A stretch of 64,000 nt of DNA, taken from the NCBI GenBank assembly GCA_030710605.1, contig CP092876.1:61566115-61630114 (forward strand). Direction: 5' to 3'. Shown piece after piece: positions 1 to 11,439 of the stretch. Every line of letters starts with the position of its first letter. Position 1 is the first letter of the stretch. Made by a program: the position numbers and the translations under genes. Origin of the DNA: Cordylochernes scorpioides (lineage: Eukaryota; Arthropoda; Arachnida; Pseudoscorpiones; Chernetidae). Below the pieces are notes generated by a model. The model was not told where the DNA came from and ran no database searches. It was given only the letters and a program-made list of their open reading frames with translations.

Positions 1-496
1 CAAAATTTAATTATTTTGAAAACCTTCATATGAAAATTAGTTTCAGCGTTGAAAAATAATACTATGATATTAATTAACAATATATTTAGGTTTTATAAAT
101 GTTTGTTTTGAATCGGTTATATTTTTATATTAAAACCTATCTATATATTATATCGATTTTATAAAACATATTTAAACTTGAAGTAATCTGAATTATATGC
201 CATGTTATTGCATCAATATTATTCTACTTCTACTTTGAAAAGAAGTTCAATTATTTGTGTTGAATTTGAATAGGTTTTATAGAATAAGGGGTTAGATACC
301 AAATTATATTGTTTAAAAGAGAGTAAATATGTATCAAATAGAAATGTCTTTATTCAACTTCAATGTTTTCATTCAATTTTCAAATGGGCTTTTTATAATT
401 TAAAATATTATGATGCATTAGCGCGCTATCTGTTATGAAAATTCAAGACTATTATAGACGCATGAAGATAGAGGCTGCCTGCCCGGGCATTCATAT
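1..496. other. AT-rich stretch, nothing recognised
   Basis: No open frame longer than noise, no transposon terminus and no RNA motif that I can recognise. Composition is strongly A+T with short homopolymer runs. Confidence 0.5.
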
Positions 497-853
497 TTAT
501 ATAAAAAATAGACACTTCGGCCAGTTGGAGTTTTTTATTTTCTCACAACATCTAAAGCGCGAGTCATAACCAATATTAAACTCGTCGAAGACTCTGCTCT
601 TGGAAATAAAAACTTTTATTTCCAAGAGCAGAGTCTTCGACGAGTTTAATATTTGTTTTTGACTTGCGCTTTAGATGTTGTACTAAATTCGAAAAATCAC
701 GTGAGAACGCCTTTGCAAACCTCAGAACAATTTTAACGCCTTGCCAAATACTTTATTTTTATTTACTTCTCCTGACGAAGACAAAATATTTTTGTCGAAA
801 CGTTGAGAAAATAAAAACCTCCAACTGGCAGAAAGTGTCTTTTTTTATATAAA
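497..853. repeat. Foldback (inverted-repeat) element with hammerhead-like core
   Basis: Two nested inverted repeats are visible. The inner arms (about 545-605 and 611-680) fold back almost perfectly around the centre near 608. The outer arms (about 497-541 and 804-853) also pair. The right loop, 681-803, is unpaired and carries the motif CTGACGA (772-778), a 7-bp hairpin stem (780-796) and GAAA (797-800). That arrangement is typical of Penelope-like element ends. A short open frame through it is not a credible gene. Confidence 0.75.
756..818 (+). ncRNA. Hammerhead-ribozyme-like motif (degenerate)
   Basis: CTGACGA at 772-778 and GAAA at 797-800 flank a 7-bp stem. The T-rich stretch before the core pairs with the A-rich stretch after it, as helix I would. 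One extra A lies between the core and helix II, and no proper helix III with a loop is visible, so self-cleavage is unlikely in this copy. The similarity to the better motifs near 31.57 and 36.10 kb is the main support. Confidence 0.35.
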
Positions 854-889
854 CATTATAGAGACGTATGATTCTTTTAAAAATTTAGC

Positions 890-1115
890 AATACCTAATG
901 TCCTTACTGAAATGGGAAAATTAATGAGAGGTCCTGGCTCATCAGTGGTGAACCTCTCAGCGGTTTCGCCAGTTTATTCTATCATACCGCTATTATATGG
1001 AATTTTTCGATCTTTATTTTATAGTGATACTGATGCTAGACTCTTGGAATGGGTATTTTAGATGAACTATGGACATTAGCCTTGAGGACAGCAGAATTAC
1101 ATACAATTATAAATT
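890..1115 (+). repeat. Foldback-MITE family, partial copy
   Basis: Carries the family core: CCTTACTG, then CTGGCTCATCAGTGGTGAAC, CTCTCAGCGGTTTCGCCA, and further on AAACTATGGACAT-like and GAGGACAG...AGAATTACAT blocks. The same order of blocks occurs at 32.93-33.13 kb. No second arm is present here, so this is a half copy. Confidence 0.65.
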
Positions 1116-1925
1116 GTTATACAATTCGAAGGTTAGATATTAAAATTTTGATGCTCCATTCATAAACATTATAATTTGTTATTTCTATTTAAAATAACGT
1201 TTATTGAACTGAATTCGATGTTATAATATAATTGTACCTATTTATATAGGTAAAGAATTGTAAAATACTCTATATAAAATTTATATTATATATAAAAATG
1301 GTTTTAAATAAATCCAATTTTATTCCTCCCCACCCCCAATATAGTTAAAATCTCCTTAATAAAATTAAAAATATAATTTGATTAAAAATGGCTTCAATGA
1401 ATAAAAATAAATTTGAATATAAAAACACAAACCCACATTAGTTGGACTATATTTAGAAACTTCTTTGCATAAATGACATTCGGTTTGGCTAGAAATCTAT
1501 AAAATTTTATAATTTTAGAATTGTAAATTATAATTGGCTTCACTTTTGGTATTTTTATAAAATAATAGAGGATTCGGTGGAAGATGGTCTAAACCATTGG
1601 TTTTCGACCTTTACGACCTGGGATCGATTGTTTTTTTTTTAGTAGATATTGATTATTTTCTAAACAAAAATATGGAATACATTGATATATCATAAAAATC
1701 GATCAACTATATGAAATCATGTTACTGAGCACAATTGAACACTAAGGTAAAATACATGTATGTAGCTTTCCGTCATAGGAGAGTTCGAATATAATTGGAA
1801 AATAGCACAGAGATTGTAACTGATTTATTTTTCGATCATATAAGATTATATAATGTGTATTATATATGAAATAATTGTAATTGTATATAATTGTAAATAA
1901 TTGTAAATAATATATAATTGTAAAT
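1116..1925. other. AT-rich spacer ending in short tandem repeats
   Basis: No gene recognised. From about 1875 to 1935 the sequence becomes a slippage-type repeat of TGTAAATAAT and TATATAATTG units running directly into the first LTR. This obscures the true 5' boundary of the retrotransposon. Confidence 0.5.
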
Positions 1926-1928
1926 AAT

Positions 1929-2542
1929 TGTAAATAATCCACACCCCTTCTTACAGCCCCTCCTCTAATTGTCATTGTAACCAATCCTCTGTTAAACCAT
2001 TAACTTTGTATGTATCGATTTGGTGTGTTTAAATAAATACAAGGGCATCCAGAGAGCGTAACAACCAAGGTCATTATAGAGACCAAAAACATGTCGAGAC
2101 GTGTTGAAACGTGTTGGAACATGCCGAGACTTGCCGAGGCGCGCCGTTAAGCCTGAGTCAACAAAGAACTTACCGCCGCCAATGAGAGTCAAGGAGAGTA
2201 GACGGTTGAGGCTTGCTATATATAGGGGTAGATCGAAAGTTGGAGTCGGTTAGTCGGTTAGATAGTTACAGTGTTAGTCAGTTAGTACGCGGCTTGACCG
2301 CAAGGTTGTTACGTTCTCTCCCCGATGCCTTGGATTCTTCTTTGATTCGTCTCTGTGTGTTTTACCACCATCATCAGCACGACTGCACAACAATCACCAG
2401 TACGACTGCACAACAATCACCTTCACGACTGCACCATCACCAGCACGACTGCACAACAATTACCAGTACGACTGCACAATCACCAGCACGACTGCACATT
2501 ACAGTGAATCGACAGGATCATTACAGTACGAGGACCACCACA
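1929..2542 (+). repeat. 5' LTR of Ty3 element 1 (first ~30 bp lost)
   Basis: Matches 8190-8799 almost base for base and ends in CA at 2542. It contains a strong TATA box (TATATATA, about 2217-2224), the likely U3 promoter. Downstream lie six copies of ACGACTGCAC spaced 20 or 23 bp apart (first bases at 2379, 2402, 2425, 2445, 2468, 2488), probably in R/U5. The upstream edge merges with a TGTAAATAAT repeat. Confidence 0.88.
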
Positions 2543-2630
2543 GTCAAAGTCGACAGGATTCTACAAGAGCTACCAGAAATACACCACAGTCAAAGTCGAC
2601 AGGATAAACCAGGACGACAAAGAAGCACGA

Positions 2631-3535
2631 GTGCAGGAGATCGGAGAGTTCCCCAACAACGACCACGGCCCAACAACACCACCACCCCAGCTTGGCACCA
2701 TCATCCTTCAATTAGCAACCATCCTAGAAAGACTACAACCCCTTCATCCCCGAGACCTGGATCTACCCGCCTTTGATGGTATGTACAACGCTGCATGTTT
2801 CTTTAGAAACTTCAACTTACAAACTCAAAACTTAACCCCTCAACAAAACTGCAAAAACTTCCCCAATATCTTATTAAGCAACCCCTCGATCTTTTTAGAC
2901 AACTCCGACTTGATGCTAAACCGTATGAAGAAGCGCAGAGAACCCTAGAGGACTTATTCCCAGACAAGACCGACACAACCTACGCGAAATTTTTCGCTGC
3001 AAAAGCCCAACACTACAACACTCTTGAAGAGTATTTTAGGACCAAGACAACGTTAGGGATGCAGTTGAACTTGCCAAGACCTGTCATCATTGAGGCCTTG
3101 ACCGAAGGACTGCCCACTGGAGATCAGCGCCTTGTTCGAGTTGTGCCACCCAAATCGCTTTCCGAGTGGTATGAACTAACCTCCAGGGTGCGAGGAAACT
3201 TCTCCCCACAACCACCACGTGGCCCAGACAACCCTCCAAGGATGGAAGGACCCTACCACAATACCCCACGACCACCACCACGGGCACAGAACTACGCAGC
3301 AATACCACCTTCTCCCTGCAAGTTCTGCCAAGGACAACACTGGCACTCCCAGTGCCAGCAACGACCAGCGTCTAACGCCCAGCGCGGCCAAGCCTACCAC
3401 GCCAGCCACCACCGCCAAGGCCCCTTCAACCAAGCCAACAATGGCCGCCAGACGACATCATCTACTACACCAGACGCCCCGACGACAAGCGACACCAGCC
3501 CCAAACAGGTAGAAAATTACCCTAATTTTCGTTAG
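2631..3535 (+). pseudogene. gag: Ty3 element 1 gag (frameshifted)
   Basis: Gag forms the capsid and nucleocapsid of the retrotransposon particle in the cytoplasm. The N-terminal part starts at the ATG at 2631 and runs in one frame to about 2850. Homologous Gag sequence then continues in another frame through 3535, so there is one frameshift near 2815-2850. The segment FDGMYNAACFFRNFN (about 2772) lines up with RYDGSYKAQSFFTNYDAQAD in the second Ty3 element, which shows the two Gags are related. A proline-rich stretch precedes a zinc knuckle, C-x2-C-x3-H-x4-C, at 3317-3355 (CKFCQGQHWHSQC), the nucleic-acid-binding motif. The gag stop (3533-3535) overlaps the start of the pol frame, whose last upstream stop is at 3510-3512. 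The layout would need a +1 shift from gag to pol. I infer a dead copy unless the internal shift is an assembly error. Confidence 0.8.
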
Positions 3536-6500
3536 TAACCTTATCTTAAAAGTCCTCCTCAATCACAAACATTTCCTTCCTTTTCTAGCTGATACTGGTG
3601 CAACCGTAAATATTATACCATTAAATACCTTTAATTTCTTAAAAAATATATTAACACAAAAAATAGAATTAATTAACGAGCACATTCAAATTAGTTCTAT
3701 CTCACAAAGTATTACAACCGCAGGCTATGTTTATCTTCCGCTAACCTTAGGCAAAATAACAGAAAAAATCAGAATTTATGTCATAGATGCTAAACTTCCA
3801 TTTGGTATACTTTCAATAGATACGCTTAAAAAATTTAAACTACAAATTAACTTTCATGAATACTTTATACTTCAAAATAACTCACCCTTAACTAGAAATG
3901 TGTATAATTTTTCCCTTGTTCCAAGTGCATGTGCTTATTGGGAATGCCAGCGACATTTCAAGGCATCCCAAACCTCTCTGCCCTCACGTTGCAACCAATC
4001 AGCACATACACTAACCACAAATAATTATGCCTTTTCAGAAAAATGTCCATGTTATTTTTTATCTCCCACAACCCTTGTTAACCCTAATTGCCAGCTAACT
4101 GATGCACGAACTGAATCGTCTCACCCTAATTTTACGACCCAATTTAATCTCCTATTGCATAACTATCAACACATTTTCTGAAAATAAATTTGATGTCCCC
4201 ATTTTAAACATTCCCCCTGTCAGAATTAACACTACTTCTGATAAAATAATTACACTCAGGCCATACAGAGTTCCTTATTGCGACCTAAAGGAAATCCAAA
4301 TCAAGTCGCCGAAATGCTAAAACACAATATAATAGAAAAATCCTACTCTCCATTTGCAAGTCCTGTAACGTTAGTCACAAAGCGCGATAAAACAAAACGC
4401 TTCTGCATAGATTATAGAAAACTAAACGACATAATTCAGCCAGATATTCACCCCCTCCCTTTGATTGATTCCGTGCTGGATAAACTCTCGCGCGCCAAAA
4501 TATTTTCCTCCGTCGACATCGCCTCTGCATACTGGCAAGTAGAGATCGCACCAGAATCTAGACCACTTCTTGCTTTTGTTACACCTGATGGACAATATCA
4601 ATGGACCCGCCTCCCCTTTGGCCTAAGGAACTCACCACAAATTTACGAACGCTCAATCAGTCAGATCATACAAAAACACAACTTACAACACATAGAACAT
4701 TATTTTGACGACTTTATTATATTCTCAGAGTCCACAGAAGAACACTTACAAAATTTTTCAAAGTTTGCCAAGCAGAAAACATCAGACTAAATTATAATAA
4801 ATGTGAATTTTTCAAAACATCCATAGAATTTCTCGGATACACCATATCCGCAGGCACATATACACCCCAGCTTAGAAACCTCGATACAATTAATGCCATA
4901 AAACCCCCTTATAATCAAAAATCGCTACAATCTTTCCTAGGTGCAATTAACGTATATAATGAATTCATTCCAAATTATGCTCGTCTCCGAACACCCCTTA
5001 ACAACTTGCTTAAAAAGAACGTAAATTGGCACTGGAGCGATGCTTGTCAACAAGCTTTCGAAACTCTAAAAAAATGTCTCACTACACAACCCGTCTTACA
5101 TTTGTTCCAAGAAGGTCTACCCTGCCAACTCTACTGCGACGCTTCAACACAAGGTATCGCAGGCATTTTAAAACAGGTCCACCCCAACAACCAAATACAT
5201 CCCGTACAATTTTATAGCCGAGCCTTACGCCCGCACGAACAAAATTACAACATATCTGAGTTAGAATGCTTAGCCATAATTGAAAGCGTAGAAAAATTCC
5301 GCATTTACCTTACAGGCACAAAATTCACCATTTTCTCTGATCATCACGCGCTACAATGGCTAAAATCTATCAAAAATCCCGCAGGACGTCTATTCAGATG
5401 GAGCTTAAGACTTTCAACATATGACTACGAAATTCGCTACATTAAAGGTACCCTGCAGTACGAGGCTGACCTTCTCTCACGCAATCCCTTCTGCGGATTC
5501 CTAGACGCCGACACCATCAAGATACACCAAAACAATACACCTACACATCCACACATCACACAAGACACAAACGGATTACACACCATCACACGCAAGGGAG
5601 TAACCAAAATTCTGATGCCGGAGAAAATCCGCAACACCCTTCTAAACAAAGTACATTTGGAATACAATCACCCTGGTATATCTCAAATGAGTCGCCTGGT
5701 CTCCGGCCAATACCACTGGGATGGCATGTCAAGAGACATCAAAAATCATGTAAATTCTTGTACCACATGTCAATTAACCAAACATCCAAAAGGACCCACG
5801 TATGGAGAACTTGGTCAGACCCCCTCTGCTACCAAACCATTCGACCTCATCTCAATCGACACCGTATCAGGCTTCGCTAAATACGGCAATTCTAAAACCC
5901 ACTTACATGTAATTGTTGACCACATGACCAGATACGCATGGACATTTCCGTCAAAATCTACTAGTACCTTAACCTACATACAAGCAATTAAAAAGGTGTT
6001 AGTATACGGCTCTCCAAAACGCTTACTCTCGGATCGAGCACCTGCGTTCACCTCAGAGAAGTTCCGAAGATTCCTAGTAGCCCATGGCATACAACCCTTA
6101 AACACAACTAGTAATAACCCTCAAGCAAATGGTCTTTGCGAGCGTCTAAACTCTACAATTACAGGTAAACTCAGACTACTACATCTCGAAAACCCAAAAA
6201 CCTCATGGACAAAGCTCGTTAACAAGGTTACACAAGTTTATAATAACACCCCTCACTCAGTGACAGGCTTTCCCCCATCCTATTTACTTTTCGGCATTAT
6301 ACCAACAGAACTTTCTAACCACATTAACCCTTACCCCCCTATTGACATTGCCAGACAACAAGCCTACCAACGCACACAACTTAAACACGACAAAGATAAA
6401 CAAAAATTTGATCTTAATCACAAAACACCTAACTTCGAAATTGGAGACCTCGTTCTTGTCAAAGTGTACCACCATCCTAACACTAGGAAGCTTACCCCTT

Positions 6501-7186
6501 ATTTCACAGGTCCCTACACAATTTTAGAAGTTATTTCTCCCAATGTGGTAAAGATTAATAGACCAAATCAACCGCTCAACAAGGAACACGACACAATACA
6601 TGTCAACAAACTTAGACCATACACAGAAAGCGTACCTCATATAGCACCCCCCACCATGCAGGCATATTTTGTTCAACCCAAGGACAATGACTCATTTCCG
6701 TTCCGACATCTCTCACCGGATTTGTTCCAAGAATACCAACTCCCGATCAAACCATCCAGCAGCCAACCTCTTCCACCTCTAATCCCAAATCTTTTTACCC
6801 TAATCCAAATAGAACCGACTTCAAGTAACAATTTTTCCCCAGTTCCCCATCTACAAATAAATCATGAACCAACCCCGTCCCAAGTCACGACATCAACCCT
6901 CCAACATCAATGGCTCAGCCCTCAACTAATCTCTCTCATTAAACATATAGGATACAATATGAAAACATTTTTGATTTTCCACGTAATTCTCCTAATTTAC
7001 ACGCTAACAATGCCCTTCTCCACCGTCCCGCTAATCACGCCTATCTACCTAGGAATATACGTACAAGAAACTGATAGACTTTTTCAACTACAAGAAGCCA
7101 TTTTCCAACTGCTTACCATCATCTGTAATTTGATAGGAGAAACCGTTCAACGTCTATTTAGAACTGCCCCACCACCTAAGTCCTGA
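3513..7186 (+). pseudogene. pol: Ty3 element 1 pol: PR-RT-RH-IN (frameshifted)
   Basis: Polyprotein that processes Gag, copies RNA to DNA and integrates it. The domains follow in order. Protease has LADTGAT with the catalytic D-T-G at 3591-3599. Reverse transcriptase has LVTKRDKTKRFCIDYRKLN at about 4366 and the active site YFDD at 4701-4712, with F in place of the usual I, L or V. RNase H has YCDAS near 5130 and SDHHALQWL near 5340. Integrase has an H-x4-H-x29-C-x2-C finger (5654-5770) and a catalytic triad at codons 5858, 6032 and 6140, spaced D-57-D-35-E as expected. Frame changes occur at about 4178, about 4285 and about 4755 (beside TTTTT). From 5006 the frame is open to 7186. The C-terminus is unusually long, with a proline-rich linker and a hydrophobic segment (codons 6959-7050). 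Confidence 0.9.
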
Positions 7187-8159
7187 CAACTATTTCCCTT
7201 ACATCACAGATAACTCATCCCAACATTTCATTTTGTACTCCACATGTTGTACCATACTACCCTGCAACTATCTCCCTTAAAATCAATGTCTTGTCGCAAT
7301 GCTGCACATTAATTCGTTTGTCAACCTATGTACCCACACATTTTTTTTTCTCTCACCCTATGTAACCACTGCAACATCTTTTCAAGCGACCTTTAAAATC
7401 TAAAGTGGACTTTTTTACAAATTTTAATCAATGTTTTCCTTTTTGTTTTTCTTTCTCTCACCCAAGTACTCGAGACGAGTATCATTATCCCAATTTTGTA
7501 AATAGCATTATATCTTAAGTTTGTCTCACCCTTTTATCTTCACACCTCTCAACTTCTGTAATTCATTTTTCTCAACAACCACGAAATTACCTACCTTTCA
7601 CCAACCTTACCATCTTAGCGGCTCTTTTCACCACCAGCGCGACCCATGTCTTTGTCAGTTTTTTTTCAATGTGATGTTTTTCTTCATGTTTTTATATGTT
7701 CAATTTTTTACACTTGCAGGAAATCCCTTGATGTAGTGTGTCCATACACCAAGCTTGAATGCTCTGCAAGCATGTTTTTTTTTTCACTCACTCACCATCG
7801 CGCTATTTTCATTTTTTTTCCCACCCAAGATCGCTAAATGGAGAACAATAGTTTTTTTTTTTTTTTTTTTTGATCCCTTGTTAACTAGTTCCAAGGCGCC
7901 CTAGCAAAACGCCTTGCAAACCCATGTTCTCAAGCTGATCCTGCTTTCAACCAATTTAATCACCATGTTGTCATTTTTTTGTTAACAATTCATACTTCAT
8001 CTTTCCATTCTGTCACCTTGTCGATCGCAACTTTTTACCACCCTGTAAATAGCTTTGTTTGTTACCCAATTAATTTTTTTTCCCCAAAAATTACTTCCCA
8101 TCTATCAGAATTTAATTCAGGCTGCCCCTTTTTAAATTCTTTAACGCAGGGGGCCCATC
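7187..8159 (+). other. Non-coding 3' interior of Ty3 element 1
   Basis: T- and C-rich sequence between the pol stop and the 3' LTR, with many poly-T runs, the longest at about 7851-7871. The short open frames in it have no recognisable domain. It ends in the purine tract GCAGGGGG just before TGTGGTAATTTAAG at 8160. Confidence 0.6.
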
Positions 8160-8799
8160 TGTGGTAATTTAAGAATGATAAAACACCTGTGTAAATAATC
8201 CACACCCCTTCTTACAGCCCCTCCTCTAATTGTCATTGTAACCAATCCTCTGTTAAACCATTAACTTTGTATGTATCGATTTGGTGTGTTTAAATAAATA
8301 CAAGGGCATCCAGAGAGCGTAACAACCAAGGTCATTATAGAGACCAAAAACATGTCGAGACGTGTTGAAACGTGTTGGAACATGCCGAGACTTGCCGAGG
8401 CGCGCCGTTAAGCCTGAGTCAACAAAGAACTTACCGCCGCCAATGAGAGTCAAGGAGAGTAGACGGTTGAGGCTTGCTATATATAGGGGTAGATCGAAAG
8501 TTGGAGTCGGTTAGTCGGTTAGATAGTTACAGTGTTAGTTAGTACGCGGCTTGACCGCAAGGTTGTTACGTTCTCTCCCCGATGCCTTGGATTCTTCTTT
8601 GATTCGTCTCTGTGTGTTTTACCACCATCATCAGCACGACTGCACAACAATCACCAGTACGACTGCACAACAATCACCTTCACGACTGCACCATCACCAG
8701 CACGACTGCACAACAATTACCAGTACGACTGCACAATCACCAGCACGACTGCACATTACAGTGAATCGACAGGATCATTACAGTACGAGGATCACCACA
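8160..8799 (+). repeat. 3' LTR of Ty3 element 1
   Basis: Starts TGTGGTAATTTAAG, which resembles the start of the neighbouring element's LTR (TGTGATGATTTAAG). From 8190 it repeats the 5' LTR, including the TATA box (about 8478-8485) and the six ACGACTGCAC units (8636-8754). It ends in CA at 8799. Confidence 0.88.
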
Positions 8800-8829
8800 T
8801 ATATTTAAATAATATCAAATAATAATATA

Positions 8830-9627
8830 TGTGATGATTTAAGACCATGGAATTGTTGTAAATAGTCTAAATATCCACTACCACATGTTCCACCCCATGA
8901 CTGTATATAACTTCTTATGTACTGCACATAGAAAACCTCAACTAACATCAATCTGTACCGCGTAAGAATCTAATAAAGTATTGCAACTGTACAGATAGAA
9001 GGAATGGAGAGAGACAGGAGAAAGTTAAGGTTAAAACAAGTCAGGTTTAGGACAGAAGTCGAAGCAAGGCCTAGCAAAAGAGGCTTAAAACCAGCCCAAC
9101 TATAAATAATTTACAAGTCAATACTTCCTGACAGGACAGGGCGTATCTGATATCGAGGAAACCATAAAATCTAAGAGTGATGCCCAATTTCCGGGCCAAG
9201 ACAGGACGTATTTTCTATCAAAGAAAGCCGCGAGAAGACATCACCTAAGTAGGTCAACCAATAGCCTACGGCCACGTGAAAAAGTCCCACCAATTAGGAA
9301 AGAAGCATCTAAATAGGTCAACCAATAGGGAAAAAGCATGTGATCATCTCTCAACCAATCAGAGAGAAACTGAGTCTTGGTGTTAAATCAAGGACCTAGA
9401 ATTGTCAGTCTTCGCTTGGCTCCCAACGGTAACACTTGCTCTTACGATCTCTCTCTCTCCTCATCCCATTCCTTCTTGACGTCAGACGCTTCTTAGTGGA
9501 ATCTCTGTTTGTTTATTTCACCTTTGGCCCAGCTGTGTCGCCTTCCACCACGACTGCACGGTAGAGTTGACATCGAGGGTCGTCTAGCATCAGGTAACAC
9601 TGGTCCCAGAGGTCCCAAGATATCACA
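8830..9627 (+). repeat. 5' LTR of Ty3 element 2
   Basis: Starts TGTGATGATTTAAGACC and ends GATATCACA. A polyadenylation signal AATAAA lies near 8970, and it carries one ACGACTGCAC unit, the motif repeated six times in the element 1 LTR. Confidence 0.9.
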
Positions 9628-9708
9628 GACTCCCCCGTAACGAAGAGTCGACAGGATAGTGAACGCCAAGGTACAAGTAAGCAAATAGACCACTGTCTGT
9701 ACAGAAAG

Positions 9709-10116
9709 ATGGAACAGGGAAGAGAGGAGGAGTCAAAGGAACCCATGAAGACCGATCCCGACTCCGAAAGTGGCGGAAGCCCCACTTTTCCGAAGAAAGT
9801 AACCACCCTCGGTAGGACGCAGGAAATTGTCCCCAGTCAGGAAGACGTCACACCCCCGCCGCCGGTGTCAGATGTCCTGGGGAGGTTGACGACGACGCTA
9901 CATCAGCTTTCTGCCGTGACCGGACATCGCGAGAGGTGGAATCGCTACGATGGTTCGTACAAGGCGCAAAGCTTCTTCACCAACTACGACGCCCAAGCAG
10001 ATCGGGCCCAACTACAATACTCTACAAGACTGAAAAAGCCACCAGACCTCCTGCAAGCGCCCCTCCGAATTACCAACACGCGAGCGTATGTTACCTGCTC
10101 CCCCGACCATCTCTAA
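9709..10116 (+). pseudogene. gag: Ty3 element 2 gag N-terminal fragment
   Basis: Open for 135 codons from the ATG at 9709. It starts 81 bp after the 5' LTR, which is the normal position of gag. The segment WNRYDGSYKAQSFFTNYDAQ (about codons 76-95) is the conserved Gag block also seen in element 1. After codon 101 the reading drifts and ends at 10116 without the rest of the capsid or a zinc knuckle. This is a truncated remnant; I infer no function. Confidence 0.75.
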
Positions 10117-10290
10117 ACCACGAGCCCAGCGAAGACAATGAACTCCGACTGTCCCAATGAACCTCCCACTATGACAACAGACCAGGCCTGTCCCGACATA
10201 CAAGACAGCACCACAGTAGGTTCCTCCTTCTATAATTTTTATTGAACAATTTCTCGTTCGAACTGAACTGTCCAATAATGTAAACCTACT

Positions 10291-10368
10291 CTACTACTTA
10301 ATACAGGAGCATCTATCGCTATAATTAGGCAGAATACTTTTAAAATAATAGAATATCTACTCATTTAA
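10291..10368 (+). pseudogene. Ty3 element 2 protease relic
   Basis: Short frame with LLLNTGASIAIIRQNTF, which lines up with the element 1 protease (LADTGATVNIIPLNTF). The catalytic aspartate is replaced by asparagine, and an in-frame stop follows, so the enzyme would be inactive. Confidence 0.65.
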
Positions 10369-11439
10369 CTTAACTATTAACGCCATAGCTAACAATATTG
10401 TCACCATAGATTCTATCTTTTTGATCTTAAAAATAAGTAACATAACGCAGAATCTAAAATTCCATATAATCGATACACCATTGCCTTTTGTCATTTTATT
10501 CCTTAATTCCATAAAACGATTTCTACTAATTATAGACTGTACTCAGCTACTCCTGTATCAAGATAATGTACCTCTACCAACTACCTTGTACCAATTCACC
10601 TCGTGCAAGCAACACGTGTCCCATGGACAGGTTAATACAACTGTCCCATTTTCTAAATTTTCCCCTCCTGGAACGAGTTGCTCACACGTGGTGAACTCCA
10701 ACACTCTTATTTAATATTATTGTAATGTTACTAATCCCATTTTCAACGCTCCTATGTCCTTTTCTTTCATATCTTTGGACAGAAGTAACTTAAATCACAG
10801 CCTTCCAAAACTATTCCAATCGTTAAATTCCCACATAACTACACTCCCTCGTACCTTCCTTTTACACGCATAGTTAAATATCGACAAATCACTCTCAACA
10901 AAATAAACAACACCCTCTCACATCACTTTTTCCAATTGACGACAATTTTTAATGCGCGACTTAACACCCAAATCCAATTTCGAGCTACACAAGCTGCATC
11001 ACGTCGCCCTACTAAACACACACAATCTTTTTTTTTCTCACATTAAACGTGTCATATCCACTAACAATATAAAAATTATCGATATGTTCGTACAACCAAC
11101 ACCCATGACTTTAGTAAATTTGTTATTCTTAGTAACACAGGTTAGATTTTGTACAAAACAGAGACTTCACGCGACACCTTTTCATTTACAATTTTTTCGC
11201 TTCGTGTCACAGCGCCACACCACTAAACTCTTTCAATTTTCAGGCCAAAGACGCCTTCACCACGCCTGTGACACATTTATTTAACCACACATTGTCCACG
11301 TCGATAGTCGCAATTTCATTCAATTCTAACCCGATATCCATGAATAACATTTTTACTAAGTCCGCCAAAAACCATTCGATTTAATAACAGATACAATATC
11401 CGAATTTTCGAAATACAAACACAAATCTAACAAATGCTT

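Larger units (their letters stand above)
1929..8799 (+). mobile_element. Ty3/gypsy LTR retrotransposon, element 1
   Basis: Two direct LTRs bound a gag-pol interior in the order gag, protease, reverse transcriptase, RNase H, integrase, which is the Ty3/gypsy order. Over the shared 610 bp the LTRs differ by one 4-bp indel (CAGT-type, near 2280) and one substitution near the end, so the insertion looks recent. Yet gag and pol carry several frameshifts. About 970 bp of T/C-rich non-coding sequence follows pol. No envelope gene is seen. The 3' LTR probably starts at 8160, after the G-rich purine tract GCAGGGGG; the matching first 30 bp are missing from the 5' LTR. I could not define a target duplication. 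Confidence 0.92.

Noticed and set aside
2213..2776. 187-codon open frame at the start of Ty3 element 1
   Set aside because: It lies mostly within the LTR and reads through its short tandem repeats (histidine/threonine/serine runs). The real gag starts at 2631 in the same frame number but with conserved Gag sequence only from there.
3087..3433. Minus-strand open frames opposite gag
   Set aside because: Shadows of the proline-rich, GC-rich gag segment on the other strand; low-complexity valine/glycine/tryptophan runs.
9493..9806. Minus-strand open frames across the LTR/gag junction of element 2
   Set aside because: Antisense to the LTR and gag and repeated in the 3' LTR (14318-14590) only because the LTR is repeated.
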